Below are positions 23,809 to 28,676 of a stretch of DNA of 28,676 nt, one piece after another (within the stretch, counting starts at the first letter, position 1; every line of letters starts with the position of its first letter). Position numbers and translations under genes: made by a program. The stretch is from Veillonellaceae bacterium UBA5809 (GTDB lineage Bacteria > Bacillota > Negativicutes > Veillonellales > Dialisteraceae): the NCBI GenBank assembly GCA_002417965.1, contig DIDD01000071.1:1-28676 (forward strand), written 5' to 3'. The notes beneath the pieces are model-generated. The model saw only the letters and a list, made by a program, of their open reading frames with translations. It had not been told where the DNA came from and did not search any database.

Positions 23809-24518
23809 TGAGAATCTTCCGGGTTTTGCTGGCGGTGCTGGCATCTATGGGATTTTTTTGTACGGCATGGGCGGCGGAGACAGCCGATTTGGGGGCCATT
23901 GGACAGGTGGAGCTGAGGAAGGATCTGTCTTATTTCAGCAATGGTTCTGCAGAGGCGGTTTCAATTCCCGGCGGTGCGCGGCTGGATGTTCATCCAGGGG
24001 TACTTCAGGTACATCAGGGGAAGGTTGTCCTTTCTGGACGCCTGATATATACGGTGCTTCCTCATGAATGGAGTCAGCGCATAATTCCTTATTTCAATAT
24101 TAATCTGACACCGGATCAGTGGCAGAATCTCAGTTCCATTAATATGCAGATGTATCAGCCTGATTCACCGCTTTACGCCATGGTCCGTCAGGCCGTGATG
24201 TCATGGACGGGAGAGAATGTTTCGAACCGCGGCAGTCAGTTCACCATTCGTGATTTTGAACCGCTTAGGCGCATGAATTATACGAGAGAGATGATTTATA
24301 CAGCAGGGGGAAGAGTGTCACTGCTGTCTGACGGCCTTTTGATTCCTCTTTATGCGCGTCTGTATTTTTTACTTCGCGGTACGGATGTCTGCACAGTTCT
24401 TCTTTTGGCAGGTGATGGGGGCAGGTATCCTCTGATTTATGCGGCGGATGACCTGATTTCGGCAGCAGCTCCTCATCTGATTGTGGAAAAACGCCCGGAT
24501 CAAATTGACCCTGCTTAA
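23805..24518 (+). CDS. Exported protein of an unknown tandem family, member 4
   Basis: This 237-residue protein has no recognised function. A signal peptide (RVLLAVLASMGFFCTAWA, cleavage likely after residue 23) leads a soluble mature part. GENV (136-139), IRDF (148-151) and LLSDGLLIPLYARLYF (173-188) followed by LLLAGDGGRYPLIYAADDL (199-217) align gaplessly with member 2 over about 80 residues, with identities at Gly, Pro, Leu-Tyr, Asp-Gly and Asp. Two ATGs in tandem (23805 and 23808) are both served by AAGGGAG. The start overlaps the stop of member 3. The gene is the last of the run; only a weak AT hairpin (24525-24543) follows, so partial read-through into purL is possible. Confidence 0.8.
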   Translation: MMRIFRVLLAVLASMGFFCTAWAAETADLGAIGQVELRKDLSYFSNGSAEAVSIPGGARLDVHPGVLQVHQGKVVLSGRLIYTVLPHEWSQRIIPYFNINLTPDQWQNLSSINMQMYQPDSPLYAMVRQAVMSWTGENVSNRGSQFTIRDFEPLRRMNYTREMIYTAGGRVSLLSDGLLIPLYARLYFLLRGTDVCTVLLLAGDGGRYPLIYAADDLISAAAPHLIVEKRPDQIDPA

Positions 24519-24556
24519 TTTTGTGGAAAGAAGTTCTCTTTTTTCTCCAGACTGTG

Positions 24557-24565
24557 TGGTAATAT
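24557..24565 (+). promoter_or_regulatory. Possible extended -10 promoter for purL
   Basis: TGGTAATAT lies about 57 bases before the purL start and no clear -35 is present. It is the best candidate in the 103-base gap after the exported-protein genes, but purL may equally be reached by read-through. Confidence 0.45.
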
Positions 24566-24621
24566 AAAAGTATCTTGTCCGGGTGGGCCGGGCGGTGAGT
24601 CTTGGGAGGGAGTGTGTATCT

Positions 24622-27600
24622 GTGTCTGAAATACGGCGCTTATATGTTCGGAAAAAGCCGGGATTCCGGCAGGAAGAAGAACGTCTCTGCAGAGAAATGA
24701 ATGGGTTTCTCGGAGGCCGGCTAAAAGAGGCGGCATTGTATCATCGTTATGACGTAGAGGGCTTGCATCAGGAAGAGTACCGGCAGGCTTTATTTACGGT
24801 GTTTTCCGAGCCTCCTGTAGATGAGGTAACAGAAGATCTTCCTCAGGGCAATTGGGTGGAGGCTGTTGAATATCTACCGGGGCAGTATGACCAGAGGGCA
24901 GATTCGGCCGAACAATGTCTGGCAGTTCTGACGGGGCGCGATGGCCTGCGTGTAAGGTGCGCTTCTGTCTATGTGCTGACCGGAGTACTGTCGGAGGCTG
25001 ACAGAAAAGCTGTAAAAAAATTTCTTGTCAATCCGGTGGAGTCCAGAGAGGCTTCTTTGCAGAAAGCACAGACACTGGCGCTGCACTCTGAGGAACCGGA
25101 GCGGGTTTCGGTGCTTTCAGGGCTGACTTCGTTTTCCTCGGAGGAACTGATTCGTTTTTCACGGAATATGGGACTTGCCATGAGTCTGGAGGATCTTTGC
25201 TTTGTGAGAGATTATTTCAGGGATGAGGAAAAAAGGGATCCTACAATAACGGAGATTAGGGTTATTGATACGTATTGGTCGGACCACTGCCGCCATACAA
25301 CTTTTTCTACGGAGCTGACGGATATTTCCATAGAAGAAGGTCCTTTTACGTCACCGGTGCGTGAAGCGCTTCAAACATACCAGGCTGTGAGAAGGACGGT
25401 GCATGGGAAGAACAATATCCCTCCTGTCACGCTGATGGATATGGCGGTGACTGCCGTGAAGGAACTGAGACACCGGGGACTCCTTCAAGAATTAGATGAA
25501 TCAGACGAGGTTAATGCATGTACTATACGTGTCAGGGCGGATGTAAACGGAAAGCCTGAGGACTGGCTCCTGTTATTTAAAAACGAAACGCATAATCATC
25601 CTACAGAAATAGAGCCTTTCGGGGGCGCAGCGACCTGTCTTGGAGGATGCATCCGTGATCCGCTGTCAGGACGGGCTTATGTTTATCAGGCCATGCGTGT
25701 CACAGGTTCAGGGGATCCCCGGACACCTGCTTCTGATACACTGCCGGGGAAGCTTCCCCAAAAAACAATTACTGTCAAAGCGGCAGCGGGCTATAGCTCT
25801 TACGGTAATCAGATCGGACTGGCTACGGGAGAAGTGAAGGAGTATTATCATCCCGGGTTTGTAGCCAAAAGAATGGAAATCGGCGCAGTTGTCGCAGCGG
25901 CGCCCGCTGATCATGTTCTCAGAAAAGAGCCGGTTTCCGGAGATGTTGTTATTCTGCTGGGGGGCAAAACGGGACGGGACGGCTGCGGAGGCGCTACGGG
26001 ATCATCCAAAGAGCTTCATACCGAGTCCCTTGAAACCTGCGGTTCGGAAGTGCAGAAGGGAAATCCCCTTACAGAAAGAAAAATTCAGTGTCTTTTCCGC
26101 AGGAAAGAGGCAACGAGACTTATTAAACGATGCAACGATTTTGGAGCCGGCGGAATTTCTGTGGCCATTGGGGAACTGACAGACGGAGTTGATATTCAGC
26201 TTGACAAAGTGCCGCTGAAGTATGATGGACTGGATGGTACCGAACTGGCCATTTCGGAATCTCAGGAAAGAATGGCGGTAGTCCTTTCCGCAGAAGATGC
26301 AGAAGAGTTTATGGAATATGCTGCCGAAGAAAATCTGGAGGCAACGAGAGTAGCCTCTGTTACAGATACCGGGCGTCTTGTGATGCATTGGCGGGGGCAG
26401 TCTATTGTTGATGTCAGCCGGCAGTTTCTGGATACAAATGGCGTGAGGCAGCATAAAAAAGCATTCATTGCCGCTCCTGAGAACAGGGATTACTTTGCTC
26501 TTGAGCCCGCAGCATCAGTTGGAAATGCATGGAAAAAGCTCATGGGAAGTCTCAGCCAGGCATCGCAGCAGGGGCTTTCGGAGAGATTTGACAGTTCTAT
26601 TGGGGCGGCTTCAGTGCTTATGCCCTATGGAGGGCATTTCCAGAAAACACGGACTGACGGGATGGCGGCCAAACTGCCGGTACGGCAAGGTGATACGGAT
26701 ACAGTCAGTTTTATGACACATGGCTATGATCCTGATCTTGCATCCTGGAGTCCCTTTCATGGAGCAGTCTATGCGGTGCTGTTGTCTCTGGCCCGTATTA
26801 TGGCTTTGGGCGGGAATTGGCGTAAGTCATATCTCACACTGCAGGAATATTTCGAAAAGCTGACAGATGAAAAAAGCTGGGGAAAACCGGCGGCAGCCCT
26901 TCTCGGAGCTTTTCTGGTGCAGCATAAGCTGGAAATCGGCGCCATTGGGGGAAAAGATTCAATGAGCGGTACTTTTAATGAGCTTCATGTTCCGCCCACA
27001 TTGGTTTCTTTTGCGGTTTGTCCCGGGCGGGCCTCGGAAACAGTGAGTGATGAATGGAAGAGCCGCGGGCATGCGATTGTGTTGTTTGATGTGCCCAGAG
27101 ACAAAGAGGGAATGCCGGATCTGGATGCTTTCCAAAAGAACGGGGATTTTCTATACAGACAGGTGCAGGCAGGGAAGATTTACTCTATGAAAGCTGTTGA
27201 CGGGGGAGGTATTGCTGCGGCCGCTGCGGATATGTCTTTTGGAAATGGGATAGGTGCGGTTTTTTCTGATATCCTTTCAAGGGATGGTCTGTTCAGTCCC
27301 CGATACGGAGCTGTTTTGGCGGAAACTGATGCAGCACAGGCTGTGCAGTGGTCCGATGACTCAAAAGCTGTCTTTCTGGGAATTCTGGAAGGAAAGGATA
27401 TGGTGGTCCAGGGGGAACGTGTGGCTGTGGCAGAGCTCCTTGAAAGTGCGGAAAAAACACTTTCTGATATATTTCCGATTGAAGCTCCGGATCTTTCGGA
27501 TAAATCTCCGGAAATTCCTCTCTTTAAAGAGGCGCCGGCGGTGCGCACAAGTCTTTTGGCAGGGGCGCCGCGGGTGTTTATTCCCGTTATGCCTGGAACC

Positions 27601-28365
27601 AATTGTGAAATTGACAGCGCCAAGGCATTTGAAAAAGCAGGAGCAGTATGCCATGTGCAGATTCTCCGCAATAGGGATCAGAAGGAGCTCTGCCAGTCCG
27701 TTGAACAGATGGCAGAGGAGATCAGGAAGTCACAGATTGTTATGTTCCCGGGCGGATTCTCAGCTGGTGATGAACCGGAAGGATCCGGAAAGTTTATTGC
27801 CGCTTTATTCAGACATCCTTTGCTGCAGGCGGCGCTGGATGATCTTCTTCGGCAGAGAGACGGGCTGGTTTTGGGCATCTGCAATGGATTCCAGGCACTG
27901 ATCAAGCTGGGACTGGTCCCTTACGGGGAGTTTAAGCCGCTGTCGCCGGAAGCGCCTACACTGACTTATAATACAATCGGCAGACATGTTTCACGTTACG
28001 TAACGACAAAAGTGATTTCAGTCAGGTCTCCCTGGTTTGCTTTCTGCAGCCCTGGAGAACTGCACCGAATTCCGGTGAGCCATGGAGAAGGCCGTTTTGT
28101 GGCCTCAGATGAACAAATCCGAGAATGGGCGGCCCGCGGACAAATTGCCACACAGTATACAGATGATCAGGGAAAGCCGTCTTATGACGGACGGGTGAAT
28201 CCTAATCAGTCCTGCTGGGCTGTTGAAGGGATTACAAGTCCTGACGGACGTGTGCTGGGGAAAATGGGGCACAGCGAGCGCTGCGGAATCAATATAGCCA
28301 AGAATATTGACGGAGAAAAATACCAGCCCCTGTTTGCATCCGGTGTAGCGTATTTCAAGGGATAA
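24622..28365 (+). CDS. purL: Phosphoribosylformylglycinamidine synthase, single-chain form
   Basis: This 1247-residue enzyme converts FGAR and glutamine to FGAM. It combines an N-terminal PurS-like region, two PurM-like synthase halves (TYWSDHCRHTTF, FKNETHNHPTEIEPFGGAATCLGG, CNDFGAGGISVAIGEL, then IGGKDSMSGTF and DGGGIAAAAADMSFG) and a C-terminal class I glutaminase. The glutaminase has FIPVMPGTNCEIDSAKAF, FPGGFSAGDEPEGSG, GICNGFQAL with Cys1087, and GHSERCG with His1217 and Glu1219. Many Bacillota use separate PurS, PurQ and PurL; this is the large form also found in other anaerobes. I start at the GTG at 24622 because GGGAGGGAG precedes it; the frame is open 39 bases further up. It lies 11.7 kb from purD, outside the main operon. 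Confidence 0.96.
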   Translation: MSEIRRLYVRKKPGFRQEEERLCREMNGFLGGRLKEAALYHRYDVEGLHQEEYRQALFTVFSEPPVDEVTEDLPQGNWVEAVEYLPGQYDQRADSAEQCLAVLTGRDGLRVRCASVYVLTGVLSEADRKAVKKFLVNPVESREASLQKAQTLALHSEEPERVSVLSGLTSFSSEELIRFSRNMGLAMSLEDLCFVRDYFRDEEKRDPTITEIRVIDTYWSDHCRHTTFSTELTDISIEEGPFTSPVREALQTYQAVRRTVHGKNNIPPVTLMDMAVTAVKELRHRGLLQELDESDEVNACTIRVRADVNGKPEDWLLLFKNETHNHPTEIEPFGGAATCLGGCIRDPLSGRAYVYQAMRVTGSGDPRTPASDTLPGKLPQKTITVKAAAGYSSYGNQIGLATGEVKEYYHPGFVAKRMEIGAVVAAAPADHVLRKEPVSGDVVILLGGKTGRDGCGGATGSSKELHTESLETCGSEVQKGNPLTERKIQCLFRRKEATRLIKRCNDFGAGGISVAIGELTDGVDIQLDKVPLKYDGLDGTELAISESQERMAVVLSAEDAEEFMEYAAEENLEATRVASVTDTGRLVMHWRGQSIVDVSRQFLDTNGVRQHKKAFIAAPENRDYFALEPAASVGNAWKKLMGSLSQASQQGLSERFDSSIGAASVLMPYGGHFQKTRTDGMAAKLPVRQGDTDTVSFMTHGYDPDLASWSPFHGAVYAVLLSLARIMALGGNWRKSYLTLQEYFEKLTDEKSWGKPAAALLGAFLVQHKLEIGAIGGKDSMSGTFNELHVPPTLVSFAVCPGRASETVSDEWKSRGHAIVLFDVPRDKEGMPDLDAFQKNGDFLYRQVQAGKIYSMKAVDGGGIAAAAADMSFGNGIGAVFSDILSRDGLFSPRYGAVLAETDAAQAVQWSDDSKAVFLGILEGKDMVVQGERVAVAELLESAEKTLSDIFPIEAPDLSDKSPEIPLFKEAPAVRTSLLAGAPRVFIPVMPGTNCEIDSAKAFEKAGAVCHVQILRNRDQKELCQSVEQMAEEIRKSQIVMFPGGFSAGDEPEGSGKFIAALFRHPLLQAALDDLLRQRDGLVLGICNGFQALIKLGLVPYGEFKPLSPEAPTLTYNTIGRHVSRYVTTKVISVRSPWFAFCSPGELHRIPVSHGEGRFVASDEQIREWAARGQIATQYTDDQGKPSYDGRVNPNQSCWAVEGITSPDGRVLGKMGHSERCGINIAKNIDGEKYQPLFASGVAYFKG

Positions 28366-28376
28366 GGAGTTTGGTT

Positions 28377-28640
28377 ATGACGCATATTGATTATGTAACT
28401 CACGGAACTTGTTCGAGATGCATCCATGTTGATATAGAGGGAGATTATATACGTTCCGTACGATTTGACGGAGGTTGTCCCGGCAATACCAGAGGGATCA
28501 GCAGACTGACTGAGGGGATGAAGGTGGAGGATGTAATACAGAAACTGGAGGGTGTTACCTGCAGGGATAAGAGTACGTCCTGTCCTGACCAGCTGGCCAG
28601 GGCACTCCGGGAAGCTATGACTTCCGGTCAATTGAAATAA
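28377..28640 (+). CDS. Small TSCPD-domain protein
   Basis: This 87-residue protein of the stand-alone TSCPD family (the TIGR03905 type) has cysteines in THGTCSRCIHVDIEGD, GGCPGNTRGISRL, GVTCRDKSTSCPDQLARAL. The STSCPDQ motif is the family's name-giving feature. The same domain occurs at the C terminus of some B12-dependent ribonucleotide reductases, where cysteine ligands are thought to bind metal. The role of the stand-alone form is not known. The ATG at 28377 follows AAGGAG (28364-28369) and sits 11 bases after the purL stop, so it is translated from the purL transcript. An in-frame TTG six bases earlier is less well spaced. Confidence 0.85.
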   Translation: MTHIDYVTHGTCSRCIHVDIEGDYIRSVRFDGGCPGNTRGISRLTEGMKVEDVIQKLEGVTCRDKSTSCPDQLARALREAMTSGQLK

Positions 28641-28676
28641 AGCATATGATTTATAAAGGGGCTGTGAAAAAATGAG

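Noticed and set aside
24525..24543. Terminator after the exported-protein genes
   Set aside because: The hairpin is short, AT-rich and partly G-U paired; the T run alone is not enough to call it.
28641..28676. Start of another gene at the window edge (AAAGGG, then ATG at 28672)
   Set aside because: Only five coding bases would be visible and the spacing is long, so it cannot be supported.

Overview
The window looks like a chromosomal segment from a Bacillota-type bacterium with moderate GC. It has strong AGGAGG ribosome binding sites, sigma-A promoters, intrinsic terminators, a T-box leader and a single-chain PurL. Several exported proteins with Sec signal peptides would fit a diderm Negativicutes (Veillonella/Dialister/Megasphaera-like) host. 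That placement is inference from gene content and has not been checked by any search. No rRNA, tRNA, CRISPR array, insertion sequence or phage gene was seen.

Layout. (1) 1-3048: the 3' end of a thioredoxin-reductase-like flavoprotein with a C-terminal redox domain, then a bidirectional terminator. Next, on the minus strand, comes a two-gene transsulfuration operon (cystathionine gamma-synthase/lyase type enzyme plus a PatB/MalY C-S lyase) behind a T-box leader whose specifier codon reads best as ATG (Met). (2) 3098-4119: dusB, divergent from the T-box operon. (3) 4279-13019: a purine operon with one clear promoter and one clear terminator: NCS2 purine permease, purE, purC, purF, purM, purN, purH, purD. 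Many of its gene junctions overlap or nearly touch. (4) 13082-18283: a three-gene glutamate synthase module. The usual GltB domains are on separate genes, and the GXGXG domain is fused to a GltD-like flavoprotein with extra ferredoxin clusters. (5) 18323-19720: a minus-strand radical SAM enzyme with a long leader. (6) 20061-24518: pncB, followed without a gap by four small exported proteins that are divergent tandem paralogs of one another. (7) 24557-28640: purL (1247 residues, fused glutaminase) and a TSCPD-domain protein.

How the parts fit. The purine genes cover PRPP to IMP except for PurB, which is not in the window. PurK is also absent, although PurE looks like the class I mutase that normally works with PurK. 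PurF and PurL both consume glutamine and release glutamate, so a neighbouring glutamate synthase is metabolically sensible. PncB also uses PRPP. The least explained part is the four-gene exported family (21589-24518) placed between the NAD-salvage gene and purL. I assign it no function; the case that its members are one family rests on gapless motif alignments made by eye.
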